Origin: Halomonas sp. GT | Lineage (GTDB): Bacteria > Pseudomonadota > Gammaproteobacteria > Pseudomonadales > Halomonadaceae | Length of the DNA: 64,000 nucleotides | NCBI RefSeq assembly: GCF_002082565.1 | Contig: NZ_CP020562.1 | Location: 1,364,001-1,428,000 of the forward strand | Direction: 5' to 3' | Shown: piece after piece, positions 55,797-64,000 of the stretch | Layout of the letters: each line of letters opens with the position of its first letter | How positions within the stretch are numbered: position 1 is the first letter of the stretch | The notes under the pieces: generated by a model | Database searches by the model: none | What the model was told of the DNA's origin: nothing | The model's input: only the letters and a program-made list of their open reading frames with translations | Position numbers and translations under genes: made by a program

Positions 55797-56156
55797 ATGG
55801 GTTACGTGACAACTCATGTGTTAGACACTGCGCAAGGCTGCCCAGGCGAGGGAGTCAAAATTGATCTATACCGTGTCGTTAACGGTGAACGCAGCTTCCT
55901 CAAAACGGTAACCACCAATGATGATGGCCGCTGTGACCATCCCATATTGGATGGCGACGAGCTACAAGAAGGGGAGTACGAGTTGGCGTTTCATGCGGGT
56001 GATTACTTCGCCAGTCAGGCTGGCCGAGTTGCGGATAACGGGCCTGCCTTCTTAAATGTGATACCGCTTCGCTTCGGGGTTAATGACGCTACACAGCACT
56101 ATCACGTGCCATTGTTGCTATCGCCCTATGCCTACTCAACGTATCGCGGCAGCTAA
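55797..56156 (+). CDS. uraH: 5-hydroxyisourate hydrolase UraH
   Basis: UraH (transthyretin-like protein) hydrolyses 5-hydroxyisourate to OHCU in urate breakdown. The 119-residue protein has the family's start (THVLDTAQGCPGEGVKIDLYR) and the C-terminal signature HYHVPLLLSPYAYSTYRGS. The key residues of the active site (His in the first strand, Arg in DLYR, final Tyr-Arg-Gly-Ser) are all there. The ATG at 55797, with GGAG 6 bases upstream, is preferred over an ATG four codons earlier. puuD follows after 92 bases in which GATAAA-type repeats occur. Confidence 0.95.
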   Translation: MGYVTTHVLDTAQGCPGEGVKIDLYRVVNGERSFLKTVTTNDDGRCDHPILDGDELQEGEYELAFHAGDYFASQAGRVADNGPAFLNVIPLRFGVNDATQHYHVPLLLSPYAYSTYRGS

Positions 56157-56248
56157 AAAGACTTGATAAATAGTCCCGATAAAAATAGCCCTGATAAAAA
56201 ACCTAATGCTGCCGACTAACAACAAACAAATGAGGCGAGGAAGCCGAC

Positions 56249-57448
56249 ATGCTGTCCTACTTAATTGATTTTTCTAATTTTATGCTTCGCTGGCTACACG
56301 TTATTGCCGCGATTGCCTGGATTGGTGAGTCTATCTACTTTGTCATGCTAGATAATGGCTTAAAATCCCCCAAAGATGAAAACTGCCGCAAAAAAGGCGT
56401 GTTTGGTGAGATGTGGGCCGTGCACGGTGGCGGCTTCTATCACAATCAGAAATATGCCACCAGCCCGGAAAAGCTACCTGATGACCTTCACTGGTCTTTC
56501 TGGAAGGCTTATACCACTTGGTTATCTGGCTTCGCTTTGTTCATTATTCTGTACATGGTTAATCCTGGCTTTTACTTGGTTAATCCCAATAGTAGCTGGG
56601 AGTGGGCTGCCAATATGACGGGCTGGCAGGCCAATGTTTTGGCACTGACCTTTTTGTTACTGGGGTGGGTGGTCTATAACGAAATGTGTAAGCGCATCAG
56701 CCCCAACATGGAGCGCGACGGCCTATTAAGTATTGGTGTTGCGATCATGATGGTGGTGGTAGCGTATTTAAGTACTCAAATGTTCTCAGGTCGTGCCGCA
56801 TTTTTATTGACCGGGGCTGTTATGGCCACGGCGATGTCTGCCAACGTGTTCTTTTGGATCATTCCTGGGCAACGCCGCATTGTTAAAGCGATGAAAGCAG
56901 GCGAAACGCCAAATCCGTTAGACGGCAAACGTGGTAAGCAACGTTCGGTACACAATACGTACTTTACGTTACCCGTTGTCTTATTAATGATCAGTAATCA
57001 CTACTCTTTCGCCTACTCTCATGCCCATGCGTGGGTAATCATGGCGCTGTTGATTTTTGCGGGTGCATTAATTCGTCAGTACTTCGTGTTGATGCACGCT
57101 GGGAAAATACAGCCTGGCTATCCGGCAGCAGGTGTTCTCTTGATTATGGTGGCGTTTTGGATAGGGATGCCCGCTAATCAACAGGCCAATGCTGGTTCAG
57201 AAAGCGGGCCGGACATTGCCGACGTGCAAGCAGTCATTGAACAGCGCTGTGTTGCGTGCCATGCCCAGTCGCCAACGCAGCCCGGTTTTTCTGCACCTCC
57301 TGCTGGCTTTGCTTATGACAGCCTTGACCAAATCGTTCGTCAAAAAGAGAGCATTCAGCAAGTGGTGGCCAGTGGTTACATGCCCCTTGGCAACATGACC
57401 AATATGACAGATGAAGAGCGCGCTTTGATTGGAGAGTGGTCTGAGTAA
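56249..57448 (+). CDS. puuD: Membrane urate hydroxylase PuuD with cytochrome c domain
   Basis: PuuD oxidises urate to 5-hydroxyisourate while sending electrons to the respiratory chain. The 399-residue protein has about eight membrane helices, beginning with FMLRWLHVIAAIAWIGESIYFVML, and a C-terminal cytochrome c with CVACH near residues 333-337 and a later Met (YMPLGNMTNMT) as second ligand. This architecture is that of PuuD. It is downstream of uraH, which takes its product. The start follows GAGGCGAGG. Confidence 0.93.
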   Translation: MLSYLIDFSNFMLRWLHVIAAIAWIGESIYFVMLDNGLKSPKDENCRKKGVFGEMWAVHGGGFYHNQKYATSPEKLPDDLHWSFWKAYTTWLSGFALFIILYMVNPGFYLVNPNSSWEWAANMTGWQANVLALTFLLLGWVVYNEMCKRISPNMERDGLLSIGVAIMMVVVAYLSTQMFSGRAAFLLTGAVMATAMSANVFFWIIPGQRRIVKAMKAGETPNPLDGKRGKQRSVHNTYFTLPVVLLMISNHYSFAYSHAHAWVIMALLIFAGALIRQYFVLMHAGKIQPGYPAAGVLLIMVAFWIGMPANQQANAGSESGPDIADVQAVIEQRCVACHAQSPTQPGFSAPPAGFAYDSLDQIVRQKESIQQVVASGYMPLGNMTNMTDEERALIGEWSE

Positions 57449-57642
57449 CTAGCTCGCTCGTTGTGATGTCAGCAGCTAGCACTTCGAGCAGGAGTGATAG
57501 CTGCTGTCTCAACAGAGTTCCTCAACGAATGCGCAAGGTTACTTTATAGCCGTAATGACAATCGGCCAATGGTAAGTTTACGCAGGTGTTGAGGGGTTCA
57601 CGTTATCTCGATAATACAAATAACGAAGTGAGCTAACCCGCC

Positions 57643-58440
57643 ATGAGTGATAAGGAAAAAAAGCATTTAATTCCCGCGCTTGAACGAGGGCTGACGATTT
57701 TAATGGAGCTCAATCGTCATCATCGTGAGATGAGTTTTGCCGAGATCGTTAAACGCGTTGGCTATCCCCAGTCGACGTCGTATCGCGCAGTACAGACCTT
57801 GGAGCATATGGGGTTTCTTCGTCATCACCCGGTCACTGGCTTGTATTCGCTGGGCGTTAACGTGCTAAAGCTGGGCTTTGAATATGTGGCCTCATTAGAT
57901 GTTGTGCAGGTAGGTCATCCGGTTATTGAGTCCCTATGTGAGCAGACCGGCTGCTCAAGTCACATTGCCGTTCGGGATGGAAGGGATGCCGTTTACGTGG
58001 CCCGTGTGGGCGCCACTAACGCCACGATTCGTCGCGTTAGTGTAGGAACACGAATTCCGCTGCACTGCACCTCATTAGGGCGACTGCTTCTGACAGATCT
58101 CTCAAAAGAGGAATTTGAATCGCTCTATCCTGATGATCAACTGCTTAATAAAGAACTCGGTGCCCCCATCCGGCGTGATGTTCTGTGGGACTTGGTTCAG
58201 GAAGACCGTCAGCGTGGTTATGTTATTGCAGATTCTTACTATCACTTTGGTATTTCATCGATTGCCTACCCGCTTTACAACCATGATGGGGTAGTGGAGG
58301 GCGTCGTTAGTATCATGGTGCCTGTGCATGAATTTGCCGAGGATGAGCGAACCAAGTTGCAAACATTGGTGCAAGAGGCCGCGAGAACAATCTCCGACAT
58401 GCTAGGACACGACCAAGCCCTTGCGAAACGCGATGATTAG
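57643..58440 (+). CDS. IclR-family transcriptional regulator
   Basis: The 265-residue protein has an N-terminal winged helix (FAEIVKRVGYPQSTSYRAVQTLEHMGFLRHHP) and a C-terminal IclR sensor with GCSSHIAVRDGRDAVYVARVG and LHCTSLGRLLL. It resembles AllR-type regulators that respond to glyoxylate or allantoin. The gene is directly upstream of gcl and in the same direction. A 27-bp palindrome with the IclR core is beside the gcl promoter, so it probably represses gcl and its neighbours. This is inferred from position and operator. Confidence 0.88.
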   Translation: MSDKEKKHLIPALERGLTILMELNRHHREMSFAEIVKRVGYPQSTSYRAVQTLEHMGFLRHHPVTGLYSLGVNVLKLGFEYVASLDVVQVGHPVIESLCEQTGCSSHIAVRDGRDAVYVARVGATNATIRRVSVGTRIPLHCTSLGRLLLTDLSKEEFESLYPDDQLLNKELGAPIRRDVLWDLVQEDRQRGYVIADSYYHFGISSIAYPLYNHDGVVEGVVSIMVPVHEFAEDERTKLQTLVQEAARTISDMLGHDQALAKRDD

Positions 58441-58530
58441 GTGTTGTAGGCGGCAATAGCACTTTGCGCCCGGGGTTAAATCTACACAATGTTTACCATT
58501 GTATGGACTGGATGCAAAAGCACCGGTCCG

Positions 58531-58595
58531 ATTGGTATGCCTGTTTTACCAATACCGAGAGCGTTTCGTTAGCAACGCTTGTGCTCTCTTGTACC
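58531..58595 (+). other. Two inverted repeats after the IclR gene
   Basis: ATTGGTA (58531-58537) pairs with TACCAAT (58547-58553). It is followed by GAGAGC and GCTCTC around AGCGTT/AACGCT, ending in TTGT. This may be a weak terminator of the regulator gene. Confidence 0.4.
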
Positions 58596-58660
58596 TGTGT
58601 ATATTCAATATAATAGATATTAAGAATTTGATTTTAAATGATTTTTATTGCGTCTGTTGA

Positions 58661-58687
58661 ATTTAATGGAAATATTTTCCATTAAAT
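58661..58687. promoter_or_regulatory. IclR-type operator palindrome at the gcl promoter
   Basis: The arms ATTTAATGGAAA and TTTCCATTAAAT form a perfect 12-bp inverted repeat with TAT between. Its core TGGAAATATTTTCCA matches the published IclR box TGGAAATNATTTCCA at 14 of 15 positions. It ends 1 base before the -35 element. Confidence 0.75.
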
Positions 58688-58688
58688 A

Positions 58689-58717
58689 TTGACAGTGCGT
58701 CGGATGGCGCATACTTT
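58689..58717 (+). promoter_or_regulatory. Candidate gcl promoter
   Basis: A perfect TTGACA at 58689-58694 and TACTTT at 58712-58717 are separated by 17 bases. A GTATACAAAA motif (58730-58739) and an inverted repeat TGAATAC/GTATTCA (58753-58771) follow. Confidence 0.65.
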
Positions 58718-58791
58718 GAATATTGTCTCGTATACAAAATTAAATACAAAAATGAATACTAAATGTATTCAATCTTCGAGGAGAAGTTGTG

Positions 58792-60579
58792 ATGGCTAAA
58801 ATGACAGCTGCAGAAGCCGCCATTCACGTCCTGAAAAAAGAAGGTGTTGATGTTGCCTTTGGTGTTCCAGGCGCTGCGATCAACCCCTTTTACGCTGCGA
58901 TGCGTAAAGTGGGTGGGGTGGACCATGTGCTAGCACGCCACGTGGAAGGTGCCTCACACATGGCGGAAGGGTATACCCGTACAACCGCTGGCAACATTGG
59001 TGTGTGCATTGGTACCTCTGGCCCCGCGGGCACGGATATGATTACGGGGTTGTATTCTGCCAGTGCTGATTCAATTCCGATTCTATGTATCACTGGCCAA
59101 GCTCCCCGCGCCAAGATGCATAAAGAAGACTTCCAGGCCGTCGACATTCAGACGATTGCTGGCCCGGTGACCAAATGGTCCGTTACGGTGATGGAGCCTG
59201 CTCAGGTGCCGCGTGCGTTCCAGAAAGCTTTCCAGATCATGCGCTCTAGCCGTCCTGGGCCGGTATTGATCGATCTTCCCATCGATGTACAGATGAGCGA
59301 AATCGAGTTCGACCCGGACACTTACGAATCACTTCCGGCTTATAAACCCTCAGCATCTCGTGCCCAAATTGAAAAAGCACTGATGATGCTCAACGAAGCC
59401 GATAAGCCGCTGATCGTGGCTGGTGGTGGCATCATCAATGCCGATGCTGCCGAGCAATTAGTTGAATTTGCTGAGCTAACCGGGGTACCGGTGATCCCGA
59501 CGCTGATGGGGTGGGGAACGATCCCGGATGACCACCCGTTAATGGCAGGCATGGTAGGGCTCCAAACGTCGCACCGATACGGCAATGCGACCATGTTGGC
59601 CTCTGACTTTGTCATGGGGATTGGTAATCGGTGGGCTAACCGACACACTGGCAATGTTGAAACGTATACAAAAGATAGAAAGTTTGTTCACGTTGATATC
59701 GAGCCTACACAAATAGGCCGTATTTTTGGGCCTGACTACGGCATCGTTTCTGACGCTAAGCTTGCCCTAGACCTGTTTATCGACGTCGCTCGTGAAATGA
59801 AGGCCAGCGGACAGCTTAAAAACCGTAGTGCCTGGGCCCAGGAGTGTCAGGAGCGTAAGCGCACGCTACTGCGCAAAACGCACTTCGATAATGTGCCGGT
59901 GAAACCGCAGCGTGTTTACGAAGAGATGAACAAGGTTTTTGGCAAAAATGCGCGCTATATCAGCACCATCGGTTTGTCTCAAATTGCTGGCGCTCAGTTC
60001 CTGCATGTGTACAAGCCTCGTCACTGGATTAACTGTGGCCAAGCTGGGCCACTAGGCTGGACAGTGCCTGCGGCACTGGGTGTTTGCCGTGCCGACCCTG
60101 ATGCCGAAGTGGTTGCGCTGTCTGGCGATTACGACTTCCAGTTTATGGTAGAGGAGCTAGCGGTTGGGGCACAGTTTAACTTGCCGTATATCCACGTGCT
60201 GGTGAACAACTCCTACCTCGGTTTGATTCGTCAGGCCCAGCGTGGCTTCGACATGGATTACTGTGTCCAGCTCTCGTTCAAGAACATCAACTATACCGAC
60301 GAAGAAGCGGCGCTCGCTGAGTACGGCGTAGATCACGTGTCGGTTGCTGAAGGCCTTGGCTGTAAAGCGCTGCGTGTCACTACACCCGATGAGATTGCAC
60401 CTGCGTTAGAGAAAGCGCGTGAGCTAATGCGCCAATACCGTGTGCCGGTCGTGGTGGAAATCATTCTAGAGCGCGTTACCAATATCTCGATGGGCACTGA
60501 CCTTGATGGGGTTAATGAGTTCGAAGCGTTAGCTGAAAACCTTACCGATGCACCGAGCTCTATTGCCAGCCTGACGTAA
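58792..60579 (+). CDS. gcl: Glyoxylate carboligase Gcl
   Basis: Gcl joins two glyoxylate molecules into tartronate semialdehyde plus CO2, using thiamine diphosphate. The 595-residue sequence aligns with E. coli Gcl (593). As in that enzyme, the usual catalytic Glu is replaced by Val51 in [15 protein letters not shown]. The thiamine diphosphate motif SGDYDFQF...NNSYLGLI near residues 445-480 is present. The ATG at 58792 has GAGGAG 8 bases upstream; a GTG three bases earlier is possible. It starts a run of four glyoxylate genes. Confidence 0.97.
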   Translation: MAKMTAAEAAIHVLKKEGVDVAFGVPGAAINPFYAAMRKVGGVDHVLARHVEGASHMAEGYTRTTAGNIGVCIGTSGPAGTDMITGLYSASADSIPILCITGQAPRAKMHKEDFQAVDIQTIAGPVTKWSVTVMEPAQVPRAFQKAFQIMRSSRPGPVLIDLPIDVQMSEIEFDPDTYESLPAYKPSASRAQIEKALMMLNEADKPLIVAGGGIINADAAEQLVEFAELTGVPVIPTLMGWGTIPDDHPLMAGMVGLQTSHRYGNATMLASDFVMGIGNRWANRHTGNVETYTKDRKFVHVDIEPTQIGRIFGPDYGIVSDAKLALDLFIDVAREMKASGQLKNRSAWAQECQERKRTLLRKTHFDNVPVKPQRVYEEMNKVFGKNARYISTIGLSQIAGAQFLHVYKPRHWINCGQAGPLGWTVPAALGVCRADPDAEVVALSGDYDFQFMVEELAVGAQFNLPYIHVLVNNSYLGLIRQAQRGFDMDYCVQLSFKNINYTDEEAALAEYGVDHVSVAEGLGCKALRVTTPDEIAPALEKARELMRQYRVPVVVEIILERVTNISMGTDLDGVNEFEALAENLTDAPSSIASLT

Positions 60580-60647
60580 CGCACCAAGGTGCTTCCAGGC
60601 AAGTCGCTGAAGTCGTTATTAAGACGCTAAAACGTTAGGAGAACACT

Positions 60648-61424
60648 ATGGCTAAGTTTGCCGCGAATCTCAGTATGCTGTTCACTGAAGTCGATTTTCT
60701 TGATCGCTTTGAGGCCGCCGCAAAGGCGGGCTTTGAAGGGGTTGAGTACCTTTTTCCCTATGACTATGCGGCAGCTGACATCAAGCAGCGCTTGGATGCG
60801 AATGGCCTAACCCAAGTGCTGCACAACTTACCTGCGGGAGATTGGGGAGCCGGCGAGCGAGGCATTGCTTGTCATCCCGACCGGGTAGAAGAGTTTCGCG
60901 CCGGTGTGGATAAAGCGATCGACTATGCCACTGCGCTTGAGTGCAAGCAGGTGAACTGTCTTGCGGGTATTCAGCCTGAGGGCGTTAGTGATGCTGAGGC
61001 TCACCGTACTTTGGTCGAAAACCTTCGCTACGCTGCCGAAAAACTCAAAGCAGCCGGCATTTTGCTGCTTGCAGAACCTATCAACACCCGTGACATCCCA
61101 GGCTTTTTCCTTAATCGCACCGAACAGGCGTTGGCACTTTTTGACGAAGTCGGCAGTGATAATTTAAAGCTGCAGTACGACATCTATCACATGCAAATCA
61201 TGGAGGGCGATCTTGCGCCCACTATTGAAAAGCATTTTGCACGTATCGCTCACGTGCAGTTGGCGGACAACCCGGGACGCCATGAGCCAGGAACGGGTGA
61301 GATCAATTATCCCTTCTTATTTAGCCACCTGCAGCAGCTTGGCTATGACGGCTGGATTGGCTGCGAGTACAAGCCCAAGACCACGACAGTCGAAGGTTTG
61401 GGTTGGTTAGATAAGACGCGTTAA
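60648..61424 (+). CDS. hyi: Hydroxypyruvate isomerase Hyi
   Basis: Hyi interconverts hydroxypyruvate and tartronate semialdehyde. The 258 residues equal the E. coli length and follow the family: AANLSMLFTEVDFLDRFEAAAKAGFEGVEYLFPYDY, then LLAEPINTRDIPGFFLNRTEQAL (Glu metal ligand) and HVQLADNPGRHEPGTGEINYPFLF. The TIM barrel uses two Glu and a His for a divalent metal. TAGGAGAAC is before the ATG. It lies 68 bases after gcl. Confidence 0.95.
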   Translation: MAKFAANLSMLFTEVDFLDRFEAAAKAGFEGVEYLFPYDYAAADIKQRLDANGLTQVLHNLPAGDWGAGERGIACHPDRVEEFRAGVDKAIDYATALECKQVNCLAGIQPEGVSDAEAHRTLVENLRYAAEKLKAAGILLLAEPINTRDIPGFFLNRTEQALALFDEVGSDNLKLQYDIYHMQIMEGDLAPTIEKHFARIAHVQLADNPGRHEPGTGEINYPFLFSHLQQLGYDGWIGCEYKPKTTTVEGLGWLDKTR

Positions 61425-61533
61425 CCCTGTATGACTTAAAACAGGCAAGTGGGTAGATAGTCGTTAACTCAGGAAATATAAATCATTTAGAAACAATAGG
61501 TTGGTTTCTGAAAGACGCGAATGGAGAACAATT

Positions 61534-62418
61534 ATGAGTAAGATTGGTTTTATTGGTTTAGGCATTATGGGGCGTCCTATGGCGGGGCACCTGCTCGACG
61601 CTGGTCACTCGTTGGTGACTGTTAAACGCGGCACCTTGGATGCTGCGCTTGCCGAGAAAGGCATGAGTGAAGTCGCTTCTCCCAAAGCGGTGGCTGAAGC
61701 GTCTGACGTCATTATCACCATGGTGCCCGATACGCCCGATGTCGAAAGCGTGTTATTTGGTGAGGAAGGCGTGATTGAAGGCCTGAAGCCCGGCACTCTT
61801 GTGATTGATATGAGCTCCATTGCTCCAATGCAGACCCAGGCATTTGCCAAGCGGATTACCGATGCAGGCGGGGAATTTGTCGATGCGCCGGTTTCTGGTG
61901 GTGAAGGTGGTGCGATTAACGCTGCGCTTACCATTATGGTGGGCGCAACAACGGAAGGGTTTGAGCGAGCCAAGCCATACCTGGACGTTGTTGGGAAGAC
62001 GATTACCCACATCGGCGGCCACGGTGCAGGTCAGACGTGCAAAGTGGCTAACCAGATTGTGGTAGCACTGACCATTGAAGCAGTAGCAGAAGGGTTGCTG
62101 TTTGCCTCTAAAGCAGGTGCTGATGTCGCTAGAGTGCGTGAATCATTAATGGGCGGTTTAGCTCAATCGAAAATCCTCGATGTTCATGGCGAGCGCATGA
62201 TCAAACGCACCTTTGAGCCTGGGTTCCGCGTTCGTCTGCACCAGAAAGATCTCAACTTAGCGTTAGAAGGTGCCAGGACGTTAAACCTGTCATTGCCAGG
62301 CACCGCCAATGCACAGCAGTTGTTCCAAGCGTGTGCCGCCAACGGGGGCGAAGATTGGGATCACGCAGGTATTGTGCGCGCTTTAGAAAAGCTGGCAGAC
62401 CATGAGGTTGGCCAGTAA
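61534..62418 (+). CDS. glxR: Tartronate semialdehyde reductase (GlxR/GarR type)
   Basis: This enzyme reduces tartronate semialdehyde to glycerate with NAD(P)H. The 294-residue protein has the NAD motif GFIGLGIMGRPMAGHLLDAG, the substrate block DAPVSGGEGGA, and the catalytic Lys in GHGAGQTCKVANQ. This belongs to the beta-hydroxyacid dehydrogenase family; GlxR and GarR cannot be separated by eye, but position after gcl and hyi supports GlxR. The ATG at 61534 has GGAGA upstream; an earlier in-frame start at 61501 adds 11 unconserved residues. Confidence 0.92.
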   Translation: MSKIGFIGLGIMGRPMAGHLLDAGHSLVTVKRGTLDAALAEKGMSEVASPKAVAEASDVIITMVPDTPDVESVLFGEEGVIEGLKPGTLVIDMSSIAPMQTQAFAKRITDAGGEFVDAPVSGGEGGAINAALTIMVGATTEGFERAKPYLDVVGKTITHIGGHGAGQTCKVANQIVVALTIEAVAEGLLFASKAGADVARVRESLMGGLAQSKILDVHGERMIKRTFEPGFRVRLHQKDLNLALEGARTLNLSLPGTANAQQLFQACAANGGEDWDHAGIVRALEKLADHEVGQ

Positions 62419-62432
62419 CGCGCCTTTGTCAG

Positions 62433-62475
62433 GCAGGCCAGCGTCTGTTGGTCTGCCATTAAGTTCTTTTTACTG
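62433..62475 (+). terminator. Possible intrinsic terminator after the reductase
   Basis: GGCAGGCCA and TGGTCTGCC can form a 9-bp stem with one G-U pair, followed by an A/T-rich run (ATTAAGTTCTTTTT). It may be only partial, as glycerate kinase follows. Confidence 0.5.
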
Positions 62476-62522
62476 AGTTTTAAGTTCTTTTTATTGAGTT
62501 TTAAGTTCTTTTACTAAGCTTT
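62459..62522 (+). repeat. 21-bp T-rich tandem repeat before the glycerate kinase
   Basis: Three copies of about TTAAGTTCTTTTTACTGAGTT begin at 62459, 62480 and 62501, the third with one base lost. Further degenerate TTCTTTT-AAGCT segments continue to about 62575. Confidence 0.85.
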
Positions 62523-62598
62523 CAAAGCTCTTTGCTTATGTTCTTTTCTAAGCTCCTTTCTGAGCCCTTTTCCTGATCCCTGCCCGAGGAGTCTTTTG

Positions 62599-63921
62599 AT
62601 GAATTCCCTTGTTCGCTTGGCGCCTTTTACCAGTGAAGAGGCAACCCGACAGTGGCTGACTCAACTGGCCGAAACGGCCATTGCTGCCGTGCATCCCGAT
62701 AGCTTATTAACTGCCCAGTTGCCTGAAAAACCACCAGGCCGAACTGTCGTCGTGGGCGCGGGTAAGGCTGCTGCCGCCATGGCGCGCGCATTAGAGTTGG
62801 CGTGGGAAGAACGCGCTCGTGAGTCAGGCGAAGAGGTTGATTTAACGGGCGTAGTAGTGACCCGTTACCAGCATGGTGCAGCCTGTCGCTATATCGATGT
62901 ACTGGAAGCCTCTCATCCAATGCCTGATGCGCTGGGTGAGCAAGCCGCTAAGCGCATGCTTGATGAAGTAAAAGGCCTGGGTGAAGACGATCAAGTGATC
63001 GCACTTATCTCCGGCGGCGGCTCCGCGTTAATGACCCTGCCGGCGGACGGTATTTCGTTAGAAGACAAACAGGCTCTTAATAAGGCGCTGCTTCGATGTG
63101 GTGCACCGATCCGTGAAATCAACACCGTAAGGCGCCACTTATCGGCGATTAAAGGCGGGCGGTTGGCCACTGCTGCGCACCCCGCGCAAGTGGTGACGTT
63201 ACTTATTTCGGATGTTCCTGGTGACGTGCCTTCATTAATTGCCTCAGGCCCGACGCTGCCGGATAACACAACGTCGTTAGATGCGTTGGCAATATTAAAC
63301 CGCCATGAGATTGAGGTGCCTGAGCACGTGAAACGCCATTTAATGGCCGATCATCGTGCGCCTCAGACCTGGAACCAAGGATTTGCACGGGATAAGTCGA
63401 CTATCCTAGCCCGTGCGCGGGACGCACTGAAGGCCGCCCAACTCAGTGCCGAAGAGAGTGGTTTAGAGGTAAGAGTGTTAGGTGATGATCTTGAGGGAGA
63501 AGCAAGAGATTTAGGCATTGCCCAGGGGCGTATGGCGTGCAAGTTGCAGGCTGAAATTACTCGTCCGCTGCTGGTACTGTCAGGCGGCGAAACGAGCGTT
63601 ACCGTGCGTGGTAATGGTCGAGGAGGGCGTAACGTTGAGTACCTGCTGGGGCTTTTTGATACGCTAAAAGGATGTGATGGCATTTATGCGATTGCCATTG
63701 ATACCGATGGAATCGATGGCTCTGAAGATAATGCAGGCGCGTTAATTGGGCCTGAATGCTGGCAGCGGGCTAAGGCATTAACGCTTTCTGCACAGGATTA
63801 CCTTGCCCGTAACGATGCGTACAGTTTCTTTGACGCGTTAGATAACCTCGTGGTAACGGGGCCAACCCGAACCAATGTTAACGATTTTCGAGCGATTCTT
63901 ATTCTACCCAACCCGTCGTAA
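62599..63921 (+). CDS. Glycerate-2-kinase (GckA/TtuD, MOFRL family)
   Basis: The 440-residue enzyme phosphorylates glycerate at carbon 2, giving 2-phosphoglycerate for glycolysis. It has the N-terminal VVVGAGKAAAAMARALE, ISGGGSALMTLPADGISLEDK, KGGRLATAAHPAQVVTLLISDVPGD, and the C-terminal MOFRL block SGGETSVTVRGNGRGGRNVEYLLG followed by DTDGIDGSEDNAGA. This is the class II kinase of the tartrate and serine routes. The ATG at 62599, with GAGGA 8 bases upstream, is chosen over a TTG just before it. It completes the glyoxylate-to-glycerate route. Confidence 0.95.
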   Translation: MNSLVRLAPFTSEEATRQWLTQLAETAIAAVHPDSLLTAQLPEKPPGRTVVVGAGKAAAAMARALELAWEERARESGEEVDLTGVVVTRYQHGAACRYIDVLEASHPMPDALGEQAAKRMLDEVKGLGEDDQVIALISGGGSALMTLPADGISLEDKQALNKALLRCGAPIREINTVRRHLSAIKGGRLATAAHPAQVVTLLISDVPGDVPSLIASGPTLPDNTTSLDALAILNRHEIEVPEHVKRHLMADHRAPQTWNQGFARDKSTILARARDALKAAQLSAEESGLEVRVLGDDLEGEARDLGIAQGRMACKLQAEITRPLLVLSGGETSVTVRGNGRGGRNVEYLLGLFDTLKGCDGIYAIAIDTDGIDGSEDNAGALIGPECWQRAKALTLSAQDYLARNDAYSFFDALDNLVVTGPTRTNVNDFRAILILPNPS

Positions 63922-64000
63922 GGCTGTGGTTGTGCCCGTATATCGACCCGATTACCCGTTAAGGCATTGTTTTGCGTGGTTCTGAGTGGTTGTCTGAGGG

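Overview
The window looks like a chromosomal segment of a moderately halophilic gammaproteobacterium of the Halomonas/Vreelandella group. The basis is a mid-50s GC impression, close agreement of many products with gammaproteobacterial families (FadB/FadA, SlyA, RimK, YqcC, YeaC, YjdM, GlpG, Uup), doubled proline-uptake and catabolism genes as expected in a salt-tolerant bacterium, and purine and glyoxylate catabolism genes. The genus is inferred from gene content only. I see no rRNA, tRNA, CRISPR array, prophage or insertion sequence. Nearly all the sequence is ordinary, tightly packed chromosome.

Layout. 1-6.5 kb: the 3' part of an acyl-CoA synthetase, an AraC-type regulator, the ABC-F ATPase Uup, a universal stress protein, SlyA and a DUF5924/DUF2914-type membrane protein. 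6.7-10.2 kb: the fadBA beta-oxidation operon with a possible PsrA-type operator. 10.2-12.9 kb: small genes (flavodoxin-like, DCC thiol protein, lipoprotein, YbhB-like, YjdM), ending in a 15-bp tandem repeat and a strong terminator. 12.9-19.1 kb: an iron-sulfur assembly operon (Rrf2 regulator, sufB, sufC, sufD, sufS, sufT) behind Fur-like boxes, then a SanA-like protein. 19.9-24.3 kb: rimB-rimK and small housekeeping or unknown genes, with a pair of DnaA-box-like sequences, then ompW. 24.5-36.1 kb: two successive putA-putP pairs read leftward, with an AraC regulator at their head. 36.1-43.2 kb: a CBS-domain protein, a Pmp3-domain fusion, a DMT transporter, nadK with a repeat-bearing N-terminal extension, an ApaH-like phosphatase, the rhomboid protease GlpG, YeaC and a DUF2797 protein; two candidate small RNAs lie here. 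43.3-50.6 kb: an aa3/caa3-type cytochrome oxidase cluster (subunit II with a fused cytochrome c, subunit I fused to III, a copper-type P-ATPase). 50.6-53.7 kb: a winged-helix protein, a PA0069-type radical SAM protein and a chemoreceptor. 53.8-63.9 kb: a urate-to-glycerate catabolic region (urate/xanthine permease, uraH, puuD, IclR-type regulator, gcl, hyi, tartronate semialdehyde reductase, glycerate-2-kinase).

How the genes work together. The last 10 kb describes one route: purine uptake, urate oxidation by the membrane urate hydroxylase PuuD, hydrolysis of 5-hydroxyisourate by UraH, and conversion of the glyoxylate released later into glycerate and 2-phosphoglycerate by Gcl, Hyi, the reductase and the kinase. 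The steps from OHCU to glyoxylate are absent here. A perfect inverted repeat with an IclR-type core sits beside the gcl promoter, next to the IclR-family gene. The two PutA/PutP pairs import proline and oxidise it to glutamate; the two PutP copies are about 93% identical while the two PutAs are of different architecture.

The most interesting signals beyond plain annotation are the A-P-A-P proline locus, two intergenic loci sharing a motif just before strong terminators (possible sRNA family), short tandem repeats placed at stop codons or at the start of nadK, the IclR operator with a separate shared GTATACAAAA motif, the Pmp3 fusion, and the paired DnaA boxes. I found no convincing wholly new defence or mobile system.
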